Part shown: in pieces, positions 1 to 10,570 of the stretch
Numbering within the stretch: position 1 is the first letter of the stretch
Layout: each line of letters starts with the position of its first letter
Source of the DNA: Rugalucina vietnamica
Taxonomy: Eukaryota; Mollusca; Bivalvia; Lucinida; Lucinidae
Length of the DNA stretch: 64,000 nt
Assembly (NCBI GenBank): GCA_964017185.1
Contig: OZ024874.1
Coordinates: 33,890,721-33,954,720 of the forward strand
Direction of reading: 5' to 3'
Made by a program: the position numbers and the translations under genes
Notes under the pieces: model-generated
What the model saw: the letters and a program-made list of their open reading frames with translations, nothing else
What the model was told of the DNA's origin: nothing
Databases searched by the model: none

Positions 1-270
1 CTTCCCGTTGCACTACGGACCGCCTCCACATTTTGCTACGTACTGTTACGTTCTGTCACGGTGTGTTACGTTCAGCGCGTTTTATCACGGCCCATTACGT
101 TTCTCATTTCCGCCGTGGCTGCCGTGGCAGATTTTTAAACTGTCAAAAAATTTGTCACGGTGTCCACGGTTATCCCGGTGTGCTACGTTTGCCTATCCGG
201 TTCCCCTGCGTTGCCTCACGGTTATCCCGTTTTGCTCACGGTTGTCTGAAACGTGGCCGCCGTGACCTCC
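1..270. repeat. Short-unit degenerate array (TGTCACGG / TGTTACGT)
   Basis: The stretch is a run of short phrases ending in CACGG or TACG, spaced about 8-17 bases apart and closing with GCCGCCGTGACCTCC near 256-270. It looks like one arm of a short-unit fold-back element whose other arm lies before the window. The overlapping open frames here come from the repeat and are not genes. Confidence 0.45.
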
Positions 271-545
271 AGGAACATAGTGTAAACGCAGTATAACAGT
301 TCTTTTATGCTCTGTGTCAAAAATGGCCCAAAATTGTAATGCTATACTGTTCTTTCCCCATTGCGACCAATGAGATGGCTGCATTTGGAGTAATCCAGTA
401 ACATTTTGGGTCACATGGTTAAATGCTTAGCTACTATGTCATTGGTTCCATTTTGTATTGGACTTATTATATGATATCTAGGATACCTACAATGAAGACA
501 ATGAAAAGGTACATTGAGATAAATAGATTTATAATTAGTATTCAG
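271..545. other. Intronic sequence without recognised features
   Basis: AT-rich sequence upstream of the first visible exon, containing that exon's acceptor region. I recognise no gene, repeat family or RNA. Confidence 0.5.
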
Positions 546-721
546 GTGTGGACGTTAAATTTTCCAGGCAGTATGTGACAAGAGAATTGTGTGCTGAGAA
601 TGTGTCAACGATACAGCGCCATGATCTCACACTGTTTCCCACAGTTCACGATCTCAAGAATCAGATACATCAAGCCATCAAAGATATAGAGAATGGAACT
701 CTACCTCTCACAGCTTCTACT
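546..721 (+). CDS. CARF: Internal exon of a CARF-like transcription factor
   Basis: CARF is a nuclear DNA-binding activator, known in mammals for calcium-dependent activation of BDNF. The exon follows an AG at 544-545 and ends at 721 before a GTAAGC donor. It has two leading bases of a split codon and then 58 whole codons ending ...TAST, so it leaves in phase 0. The stretch RHDLTLFPTVHDLKNQIH, preceded by YVTREL, matches the conserved block of vertebrate CARF around its FFPTVNDIKNHIH motif, as I remember it. The open frame runs on past 721 into intron to about 784, but similarity stops at the donor. The next compatible exon starts at 42641 in phase 0, which supports this 3' boundary. Upstream exons (the DNA-binding part) lie outside the window. 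The polypyrimidine tract before the acceptor is weak (TAATTAGTATTCAG). The exon itself is well supported; orthology rests on recall, without an alignment. Confidence 0.82.
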
Positions 722-912
722 GTAAGCCACATTGTGATATCAGACAATAATAGTAAAGTAATCAAATATTTTGACTGTTTTTAAACAATGTCAGTAAAAG
801 TCAGTTCCAATTAGTTCTAATGAAATGTTTTTTGTCATGTGACAAACTGTTGCATTGGAAACAATTTTAATTAATACCAAATTACAATAAAAAATGTTTA
901 GAAACATTCGCT

Positions 913-1719
913 ATTTTTCGGTTACCTGAGCCGAAGGCTGACAAGATTAGCTTATAAGATGATACTCCTGCCGGCGTCCGTCCGTGTGTCCATCCACACT
1001 TTCAAACATGAATATCTCTGAAGCCACTGTGATCCAATTTTTATCTGAAGTATCATTGAGGTGGGGGAAAGCTTGCATTAGGTTTTGGGCCAGGTCGGAT
1101 CAGATCTCTGGTTTCCATGGCAACTGATAGCTCGCATAGACTTACAATGGGGAAAAATATAAAAGAAATTCTCCAAGACCACAAGGCCCAGAGTTTAATA
1201 TTTTGTGTGTTGTATATTCCTATTTAAAAATCCTGCCAACCATATCCTTAGGGTCCATACAGACCCTGCCCCGGGGGCGTCATTATCTGACATAGGCTTA
1301 TGATGGGAATGCTTGAAAAATCTTCTACCATACATGACCCAGGGGTCAAAAATGGCCCCACCCTTTGCGGGGGTGTCCTTAGTTCCCATAGACTTAGAAT
1401 TGGAAAACATGAAAAAATCTACTCTGAAACTGCAAGGCTCAGAGCTTTTGTATTTTGTGCATAGCAATGTATAGTGATCTTCATTGTAAATTCTGCCAAG
1501 CATGCCCGTGGGTCTATACAGGCTGGCCAAGCCCCCAGGACTTCATTAACTGCCATAGGCTTATAATTGGAAATACATGAAAAATCTTCTCTGAAACCAC
1601 AAGACCCAAAGCTTCTATATTTAGTATACAGCAGCAATTTTTACATAAGTCATGGGGTTATTAGTTTCTATATACTTATAAAAATATCTTCTTCTCTAAA
1701 ACCATGAGCCTAAAGTTTT
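913..1719 (+). mobile_element. Old D-type Helitron-like copy
   Basis: The start, TTACCTGAGCCGAAGGCT, and the following CCGGCGTCCGTCCGT match the 5' head of the other elements with mutations. The body contains diverged units of the D payload (phrases such as CCATAGACTTACAATGGG, CTGAAACC, CCCCGGGGG). No 3' hairpin tail was found, and it abuts the next head at 1720. It appears older than the copy at 44298-46140. Confidence 0.6.
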
Positions 1720-2892
1720 TAGCTCACCTGAGCCGTTAGGCTCACAAGGTGAGCTTATAGGATGGCCATGATCCGTCGTCCGTTGTCTGGTGTCCATCAC
1801 CGTCGTCCACCATTTTCAAAGATCTTTTTCTCTGAAATCGCTAGGCCAATCGAAGCCAAATTTTATATGAAGCATCTATGGGAAGGGGAACCAATGTGTT
1901 TATAAATAATCTAGGTCACTTGACCAAGATGGCTGCCATGCCCATATATGGTAAAAACCCTTCAAAAATCTTCTTCTCAGGAAACACTTAACTGATTACA
2001 ACAAAACTTTGCATAAAGCATTGGGGACAAAAGCACTACAATGTGATAATAATTCATGACCTTGTGATGACCTTGACCTATTTTACGGCAAGGTCTATGC
2101 ATAGGTCATCTATGCATAGGTCGTCTATGCATTTGAATATGGAAAACTGTTAAAATGTCATTTGAAGGTGAAAACTTGCTGGAAATGGGCAAATGGACTG
2201 AATATTTATGATTCTGAAAACATTTGGACTCCAGGGGTTAGTCTGTCCCCACCGCGGGGCAATATACTTGTATATTACAAAAATATTCAAAGATCTCCTT
2301 CTCTGAAACCACTTGCCCAATCACACCGTGTCCATTCGAAACGCATGAAAAGAGGTCGTAACGCATGATCGGCGGCATTTTCACGTATGATTGCGGTAGT
2401 TTCCTTCGGATTCGCCGCCATTTTTAGAGGAAACTTTAGCGGTAAGTTTTTACAAACCTTTATTTGAATTATTTAAATAGACCTTTCCAACGAACGATCT
2501 AGCCTATCCGGATCTACATACATGCCTCTAATTGCCGAGTGTTCTACTGATGCATAGGCTTCGATAGGACTCGCAAACATTCGAGGAGATTATTGTTTTG
2601 CAAGTTCGGCCATACACGAAAATAACATTCGCCCAAAAACGTTTCGTACTTTTCTCATTTTCTTCAAAGTTTTGACTAACTGTTGGATGATTTTGCTTTT
2701 TGACATCACACTTTAACTTAAGAAGCCAATTTCTCATGATTTTTTTCCCGAACAACCACGGGTTAAAACAAAATACGTCAAAATTAAAGTAAAGCACGAT
2801 AATACGGCAACCTGGTCTTTCGAACTTTTCAAGTATTTACAATGAATAACATATTTTAAGGGGTAAAAGCAAGCCAAATGCTCATTTGTTGT

Positions 2893-5389
2893 CAATTCCC
2901 GTTGTAGTTTGAAGTAAGGTCCAGGTTACTTCATTTCCAGGTGTAATATCTTACTGAAGTTGCATTCCATCCCTTGTCCATAAACAGCATATCTTTTGGG
3001 AATCTTTTTCTGATTGCGCCTTTTCCTGATCTTTGCCTACTTGTACCTTTTTATAAAAGGGCTTCAACAATTTATGAATGTTGACTCTGTGCGACGTCTT
3101 ATTTATTTTAACATTAATTAACATTCCATAGTTTAATCTTAAATAAAATACCGTATCATGTGCTTCTGGACTATGAGGGCAGCAAGGTCTGAGGTCGGTA
3201 GCCAATAGAACAAAAGCCAATCTTTGTAAGAGGCATGCGCGTAAATTTTGTTTGTCCTCTTTTTCGTCAATCTCTGTGTCAATCTTGATGAGATAAACAT
3301 AGGTCATATTAACATAGTGTGTTCATGTGCCAGGTGCATGTGCGAGTTGGTTATGGACCCCTGGTCTAGAGCGCATTGCATAAATAGTCACACCGCATAT
3401 ACGCTCAATCATCTTTGCACAATGTATATTCAACAAAAGTTAAGCTTTTCCAAGAGATGCTCGCAATCTCACATCGCTATCTTAAGTGTATGATCATGTG
3501 TCAACCATCATCAATAGCAGAATAGTCAAAGATCAGGAAAGGCTCGGGCAGATCTCTCGGCATGCGCGTATGGCCTACTGCAATTGCATGGTCCAATCAA
3601 GATGACCAGAAGTCGGTGGCCGTTTAACCACAAGTTGTGAATACTGTATTCTATTTATGCCCAAATAATAAAACAGTTTCAGATTTGTTTCAATGTTTCT
3701 TTCACGCAGCCAGGATGGTGTATTATAGGGGGGGGGGGGGGGGTACCACCTATACATACATGCTACAGCCTTATCTAGAAGTGTATGCGGCGAGTCAACA
3801 GCGGCAATCGATTAAAAGAATTCACAATCGATAGTCAGTAAGTCAGTATATATAGTAAGAAAGAAAGAAAAGAGAAAAAAGATGATTTTCATGAAAACGA
3901 AAGTAGCACACTTCTGTGTAAATACTGATATATTGAGCAATGATTAAATCCCTCCCAAGTACAATTGATTGACTGATGGTTTAATTTGAGTTGAATTTTT
4001 ACAGGTTTTACTATTCGGATACCATTTGATTTATATCAGTCTTTTGATTGACTGCATTGCTGAAGCTTGAAATTACTGTACATATTTTATCTGTTCATTG
4101 CCAGTTTATTCAGGGTCACTGAGGAGAATTTATTACTCGAAACAGATCTGTCTGGCCCAACCTCTTCTTTTGAATTTTTACATAGCTCAAGGGAACTCAA
4201 TTTTAGATCATTATTGGTATTCATCATGGTATTTCCGTATCTACGGCACCGTAGAACATAACTATTTTTAGAGCTATTTATAGCAGTGCCGAGCCGAGCT
4301 GCAAGAGTCCTTTTGGTCACGGTATACGTGGTCATACACTGAAAAAAGTGCTGAGAGATCGCAAGCTTTTTTTGAAAAGCTTATACTTGGTATATATTAG
4401 AGTCATGCTGTTTAGGTAGCAGGGGATAGTTTCGTACTTTGACCCCCTTCGATTTTTTTAACTATTTTACTACCTACTATTTTACTACTTGGCTTGGAAA
4501 TTGCTGACTCTAGAAAAAGAAGTCTTATAATTGTTTATTGTCTTTTCCTGTTTGTAGAGTGTTATAATATAGTACCTCAACACACGGATTTGTGCTCAAG
4601 AGCAGGTCCACAGATTGTTGGACGGTTCAAGGTCATGTCGGCACCTCTAAATTTCTCTGTTACCGCCGTGCTTGAAAAGGTGGTATAATTTCAAGACTGA
4701 ATGCTGGAAAAGTATACTAGTCGTGACACCATTTACTTTCTACTTTTGAAATTGCCTTCTGTTGCTGTATAAATGTAAGGCGGTGTGAATGTCCAGGTGT
4801 TTGCAAATAACTCTCCACATTAGGGGCAACCTGTGTAGGGTCGGTCTGATTTTCGTACGGAAAATTGGAGGTCTGGTGTACTAATACTTGGTAGCTGACA
4901 GCTAGCAATGCATTCCAGATGTAATTCCCCCGGGGGCTAATCTGAGAGTTGCTGGATTCCAGCACCTACCTTGCTCTGTACAATCTTAAAATAGCGGGTA
5001 TGACAGTCTATCCCCCCCCCCCCCCCCCCAATTAATGAAATCTTAACCTTTTCAAAAAGATATTTGAAATTGCAGAAAAAAGCAATGAAAAACAACTTAA
5101 ATTTGACATTAAACAAACCCCTGCCCCCCCTCCCCCCCAAAAAAAATAAGAAATAAACAATGGGCAACAAAGTATCCATTTAAATCTCCCTAGCCCCAAG
5201 ATAGCCATTTTTTCTGAAAACCCCCAAAATACCGAAATTCGAAATGTTGACTAAAAAAAATAGGCCATGCCTATGTATAGAGATGGCAAAAATGTCAGAG
5301 TACCCACTCGGGGTCATTCCAGTAATTTATATGACTCGGTCAACATCAGAATATAGATAAATTGTAGAAAGGGAGGAGGTTTGTCCATA
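2893..5389. other. Interior of the 5.2-kb fold-back, no recognised gene
   Basis: Mostly AT-rich sequence with a G homopolymer at about 3727-3743 and a C homopolymer at about 5010-5030. The open frames here (up to 118 codons) have no motif I recognise and no transposase signature. Confidence 0.5.
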
Positions 5390-6712
5390 TACCGTATTCA
5401 CATGCGTATAACACGCACTTTTTTGCTCAGATTGTGGTGTACAAAATTTGGTGCGCATTTTGTATAAGAACACCAAATTTCAGACTTTTTTTTCGTAAAA
5501 TTTGCCGGTCTCGAAAACCCATGACAATGACAAAAATGAATTATAATGAGCTTCTAACTGCATACAAATGCCAATCGATGTGAGAAAACGTAAAGGTCGG
5601 TGGATTTCCAAGGTTTCCACTGATTTCTATTGAGTAAAATCATTGTTCATGTATATTTTGCATGTGACGCGATGTTTTATGGATGATCGACCGCCATTGT
5701 TGTAAGAAGGATAACTCTGCGTGTTGTTAGAATAGAATAGAATATAGTAGAGCTCCGCCGTTGACTTTTCGGTGCACCCGGACTTGAATCACTTTTACCT
5801 TTACAATAACGATACCGTATTTACAATGCGCCGTTCTCAAGCGCAAAAGAAGAAGTACATTATCCAAAAAGGTAGATTAATACAAGATTTAGGCGTCCCA
5901 ATTTTTGGACTTCAGTAATCACTGAACGAAAACATCGAGCAACGTTGCGTAACATGTGTCATTAATAGCCTTCAGCAACCTTTGTTTATGGTCACGTTAC
6001 GGTCTATCGATAATCCCCTAGCAAGTTATTGTGCATCGCTTGCCTTATTTTCACAGCTTTTGTCACTAATCTTAAGAAAACAATGTGTCTGACATTCACG
6101 CTTTGCTAGCATTAAACTGTGTTGTCTAAAAATGACAATTATCACTTGTGAATACACAAGCTATTTAGGCAGCCGACACGGTTCATACACACATTATGCT
6201 TTATACTAGAAAAGATGAGTTTTTAAGTTTTTTAATGCCGGAAAATACGTAATAATACTTCATTTCATAGTACCATAAAGAAAAACTGTTAGAAAACAGA
6301 ACCTTGGCGATGCCTGGCAAACGATTTTTTTTCTTCTTTTCTCATAGAACCATAAAGAGAAACTGAAAGAAAACTGCACCTTGGCGAATGCCTTGCAAAC
6401 GATTTTTTTTTCTTTTTTTTTTTTTTTTTTTTCTTTTTTTTTTTTTCTTTTTTTTTTCTTTTCTTTTTAATTTTCTTTTTCTTTTCAATTCATCATTGAT
6501 GAGATATCAGTGTCGTATACTACGATGGGTGATTGAAATCGGTGAGGAAGAGTAATTTGAACTTAAAATGCTCAGTTTAGTACAGCCACGATCTGTGGTC
6601 CAAATCTGCCGCGTGTTATGTATAGGAACAGGACTTTTTTCACCAGATTTGACCCCCAAAAATTGAGTGCGTGTTATGCACGAGTGCGCATAATACATCG
6701 TGAAGTACGGTA
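5390..6712. mobile_element. TIR element with TACCGTA ends, nested in the 5.2-kb fold-back
   Basis: The left end TACCGTATTCACATG with the internal GCGTATAACACGCAC phrase is mirrored at the right by GTGCGTGTTATGCACG and GTGAAGTACGGTA. A second TACCGTATTTAC phrase occurs near 5815. The region also holds a T-rich tract (6404-6490). No transposase frame was seen; I regard it as a MITE-like derivative of unassigned superfamily. Confidence 0.5.
6404..6490. repeat. T-rich homopolymer tract
   Basis: Nearly pure T with scattered C, possibly the degenerate tail of a retroposed sequence on the - strand. Confidence 0.7.
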
Positions 6713-7541
6713 TTTGATTTAATCTCTCTGTAATTTATTACTGACAGTCTCAAAGTAATGGACTAACTATATGCTCAAACGGTAAGAGAGAGACCCTTGG
6801 TTCGTGCCCTGGTCGGGCCACATTCTTCTTCTGCTTCTTTGATAGCTATGCCAACAGAGCTACCGAGCAACATGGTCAGCAAATTACTGTTTTACAGCAA
6901 GGATTCAGCTTTGTACGATTGACGAGCACCAAACGTGTAAACTGGAGACAAATGAGCGTTTGGCTTGCTTTTACCCCTTAAAATATGTTATTCATTGTAA
7001 ATACTCGCAAAGTTCGAAAGACCAGGTTGCCGTATTATCGTGCGTTACTTTAATTTTGACGTATTTTGTTTTAAGCCGTGGTTGTTCGGGAAAAAAATCA
7101 TGAGAAATTGGCTTCTTAAGTTAAAGTGTGATGTCAAAAAGCAAAATCATCCAACAGTTAGTCAAAACTTTGAAGAAAATGAGAAAAGTACGAAACGTTT
7201 TTGGGCGAATGTTATTTTCGTGTATGGCCGAACTTGCAAAACAATAATCTCCTCGAATGTTTGCGAGTCCTATCGAAGCCTATGCATCAGTAGAACACTC
7301 GGCAATTAGAGGCATGTATGTAGATCCGGATAGGCTAGATCGTTCGTTGGAAAGGTCTATTTAAATAATTCAAATAAAAGTTTGTAAAAACTTACCGCTA
7401 AAGTTTCCTCCAAAAATGGCGGCGAATCCGAAGGAAACTACCGCAATCATACGTGAAAATGCCGCCGATCATGCGTTAAGACCTCTTTTCATGCGTTTCG
7501 AATGGACACGGTGAATCGAAGCCAAATTTTACATGAATCAT

Positions 7542-8482
7542 TAGCTCACAACCATCATGACCCACCCTGGGTGACCTTGAGGTCAAGGTCACGGACTTAG
7601 AAATTTTGTGTTTTAATAAGTTTTTGGTTTAAGTTTTTGTAAGTCTATATCTCTTGACCATATTGATGTATTGAGTTGATACTTTGCATGTTGCTAGATA
7701 TTGGTCTGAAGTTTTACGCAGTGCCATCATGACCCACCCTGGGTGACCTTGAGGTCAAGGTCACAGACTTAGAAATTTTGTGTTAAAGTTTTTGGTTATT
7801 TTTTTGTAAGTCTATATCTCTTGACCATATTGATGGATTGAGTTGATACTTTGCATGTTGCTAGATATTGGTCTGAAGTTTTATGCAGTACCATCATGAC
7901 CCACTCTCGGTGACCTTGAGGTCAAGGTCATAGACTCAGAAATTTTGTGTTTAAGTTTTTGATTTAAGTTTTTGTAAGTCTACATCTCTTGACCATGTTG
8001 ATTGATCGAGTTGATACTTTGCATGTTGGTAGATATTGGTCTGAAGTTTTATGCAGTACCATCATGACCTACCCTAGGTGACCTTGAGGTCAAGGTCACA
8101 GACTTAGAAATTTTGTGTTAAATTTTTTGGCTAAAGTCTTAATCTCTTGAACATGTTGATGGATAAAGTTGATACTTGCATGTTGATAGATATTGGTCTC
8201 AGGTTTTATGCTGTACATCACAACTCACCTGGATGTTCTTGAGGTCAGGGTCACAGACTTGGAAGTTTTGTGTTTAAGTTTTGGTTAATGTTTTTATAAG
8301 TCTATATCTCTTGAACATGTAGATTGATCAAGTTGATACTTTGCATTGGTCTGAAGTTTTATGTTGTACCATCATGACCCACCTGAGTGACCTTGAGGTC
8401 AAGGTCATGGGTCATAGATTTTAACAGATGTAGTGGCAAAGCACAAGTCAGGCGAGCTACGCTGTCCTGCGACAGCTCTTAT
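7542..8482 (+). mobile_element. B-type Helitron-like element (about 170-bp units), 5' truncated
   Basis: Five to six tandem units of about 170 bp, each with ACCATCATGACCCACC, a TGACCTTGA-GG-TCAAGGTCA palindrome, TATATCTCTTGA and TTGATACTTTGCATG. The 3' end has CAGGCGAGCT, the hairpin GCTGTCCTGCGACAGC and CTCTTAT. The 5' head is reduced to TAGCTCAC. It sits inside the A element at 1720-8921. Confidence 0.7.
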
Positions 8483-8921
8483 TTTTAAGAAGTGGGAACC
8501 AATGTGTATATAAATAATCCAGGTTTCATTACCAAGATGGCCGCCATCCCCATACAAGGTAAAAACCCTTCAAAATCTTCTGCTCCGGGACTGCTGAACC
8601 TATTGCAATGAAACTGGACGTGTAGCAGTTGGGACCTGAGTACTACAATGTGTTTATAAATTATAAATTATGACCCTTTGATGGCCTTGACAAATTTTAA
8701 GGCAAGGTCACATATTGCAGAAAGCTATTAAAATGTCATTGAAGGGAAAAACTTCAGGAAATGGGCAAATGGACAGAATATTAATGATTTTGAAAAAGAA
8801 ATTGACCCTGCCCTGGAGCTATATACATACATGTATACATATGAACATTATAGTCAAGCAAATTTATTGGTATATATCTCAGATCTCAGGTGAACGTTTA
8901 CTGGACCATTGGTCCTCTGGT

Positions 8922-9346
8922 TATATTGGATGTTTGATATTGGCGTGCGACGTTAATCAATTTTATTCTCATGACGTTGACATCATCGGTCATGGTATAG
9001 TCAGAACTATTTCATTCTGTTTTTACAATATGGTTGCTTGGTATAATATTTACGTTTTTATTGGAATCGCCCTAGATGAAAGTATCTGTCTTGATGTTCT
9101 TCATTTCCCGATGAAAAACATTAAGTCATGTGATTTAGAGGTCATGCCTATGGACAGGGGAGACTTCAAAACAAGCCAATTACGTTTGTTTACTCTTATC
9201 GCCATGATGTTAAGCGCAAAATTTTGACATTTTGGCTGTTCCAAAATTATGTTAAGTCGGAATTAATGTCAAATAACATGAAAATGAGCAAGGATATGTG
9301 CAATCAAAAATCTGATTGATAATATAAAATGTATTTAAATATAAGT
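8922..9346. other. Intronic sequence without recognised features
   Basis: An open frame of 170 codons (8715-9227, +) starts in the A element tail and runs into this region. It has no recognised motif and half of it is repeat, so I do not annotate it as a gene. Confidence 0.45.
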
Positions 9347-9752
9347 ATTGAAATTCAGATTTTAGCTTTCACTGGATGATGGAAAACATTAGTTGTGTCT
9401 CAAGAATAAGCTGACAGTACCACTATGCATTTTGAAACAAGGGCGGAGGGGGGGGGGAGGGGGGAAGAGAGGGAAATAGGTGAATGCAAATTCATTCAAA
9501 TTTGACAGAAAATATGGTGATGTTGCAAGAAAACATGCAAAATCACGCATTTAAGATGCCGACACAAAATCTCCCTAAAGTAGACCCCAATCTCCCTGAA
9601 ATGAAATCCAAATCTCCCACTTCCACACCAGAAGCTCATCACATCTATGCACACTTTGTCCAGTGGCTGTACTTGTTGACTCTCAGGTGAGTGATTGTTG
9701 CCCTTGGGCGACTTGTTCATCATCCAGTGAAAGCTAAAATCTGAATTTCAAT
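9347..9752. repeat. 35-bp perfect inverted repeat around a C-type tail fragment
   Basis: The arms 9347-9381 and 9718-9752 are exact reverse complements (starting ATTGAAATTCAGATTTTAGC). The loop contains a G-rich tract (9442-9465), a stretch with ATCTCCC phrases, and a C-type Helitron-like tail (CTCAGGTGAGTGATTG, CCCTTGGGC, ACTTGT) near 9680-9715. Confidence 0.75.
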
Positions 9753-10048
9753 CCTTAAGTGAAAACTGGACTGGCTGGTGACGTCTTATTAGTCCTGTTG
9801 CATGCATTTCACGTGCCATTTTAAGTACTAATTTGTGCAAATAGCCAAAACAATTCAATTTTTTTATATATTTTTTTATATTTGGGTAATAATGCCTGAT
9901 CATATGATACATCACATGACTGCAATGTTACAAGGTAACAACATGTAATAGTACCAGGCAATAGAAAATTTATTGACTGTCCAACTCTCTATTGCCCGAT
10001 CATATGATATGAATGTGACCATGGCTGCAATGTAATTAGTTGAACAGT
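9753..10048. other. AT-rich intronic sequence with a repeated GATCATATGATA phrase
   Basis: The phrase CTGATCATATGATA / CCGATCATATGATA occurs twice, about 100 bases apart. No gene, RNA or known element was recognised. Confidence 0.4.
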
Positions 10049-10187
10049 TATTTCATGCTTCAGCAGACAATAGTGCGAAAAAAAATGTTTCCCCTCAGTG
10101 TAGGTACTGACTTGACAAGCCTGCCAAGTAAGTACCTGCACCTTGGGGATAAATATTTAACACTATTGTCTGCTGAAGCATGAAATA
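10049..10187. repeat. Hairpin with 27-bp perfect arms
   Basis: The arms 10049-10075 and 10161-10187 are exact reverse complements (TATTTCATGCTTCAGCAGAC...). The pairing partly continues inward (CCCCTCAGTGTAGGTAC against GTACCTGCACCTTGGGG). A MITE or a small-RNA hairpin are both possible. Confidence 0.7.
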
Positions 10188-10299
10188 GCTATACTATCAT
10201 ACTTTTGTGTAGATTTCCTATGTGTAACTTCCACAAGCAAAGAATGAAAATTCTTACTATCACCCTGTGATAATTTCAACTTTCACAAGATAAACTGGC

Positions 10300-10375
10300 T
10301 GGGATATCTTTTCCCCCGGGGGCCAAGCTGCCCGCGAGTATCTTGGCCCCCACCTGAAATTGGCTAATGCGTTAA
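10300..10375. repeat. TATCTTGGCCCCCA short-unit fragment (left part)
   Basis: The phrases CCCCCGGGGGCCAAG and GAGTATCTTGGCCCCCACC occur here, and the same unit recurs twice at 12460-12600. The C element at 10571-12425 lies between, so this may be one short-unit array split by that insertion. Confidence 0.4.
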
Positions 10376-10570
10376 AAAAAATTATGCATCTTTATGTTCA
10401 TTTGTTAATACTACTGAAAGTAAAGAATTATATAGCAATTTCAATTATATGGCCAGGGTATATGATGAAATTCTATAATTGACTTATGAGTTAAAAAATG
10501 TCTTGCCTTTAATTGGATTTTTTTATTAAATACTATGGATATTATAGAATTATATAGCTATTTGGATTAT

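Larger units (their letters stand above)
2324..7513. mobile_element. 5.2-kb fold-back element with about 565-bp terminal inverted repeats
   Basis: The ends are CACCGTGTCCATTCG at 2324 and its complement ending at 7513. The arms (about 2324-2892 and 6947-7513) are nearly identical inverted copies, differing at only a few positions where I compared them. The flanks are AATCA (2319-2323) and AATCG (7514-7518), a possible 5-bp target duplication with one mismatch. Each arm holds the same 89-codon open frame (2528-2797 on -, 7040-7309 on +). The CACCGTG end is reminiscent of Transib/RAG-type heptamers (CACWRTG), but no transposase was recognised in the interior, so assignment is weak. Confidence 0.78.
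1720..8921 (+). mobile_element. A-type Helitron-like element split by two insertions
   Basis: The head TAGCTCACCTGAGCC is at 1720 and the tail hairpin GGACCATTGGTCC, followed by CTCTGGT, ends at 8921. The body carries the A phrases: a Leu-Thr rich spurious frame, the AAGATGGCTGCC motif, the CCATATATGG motif and TGACCTTGACC. It is interrupted at 2324-7513 by a 5.2-kb inverted-repeat element and at 7542-8482 by a B element. The A sequence resumes in register after each. There is no coding capacity of its own. Confidence 0.75.

Noticed and set aside
2528-2797. 89-codon frame present in both arms of the 5.2-kb element (also 7040-7309)
   Set aside because: It is duplicated only because the arms are inverted copies; no motif, no upstream promoter or splice context was recognised.
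8715-9227. 170-codon open frame
   Set aside because: It starts in the tail of an A element and runs into unique sequence; no recognisable domain.
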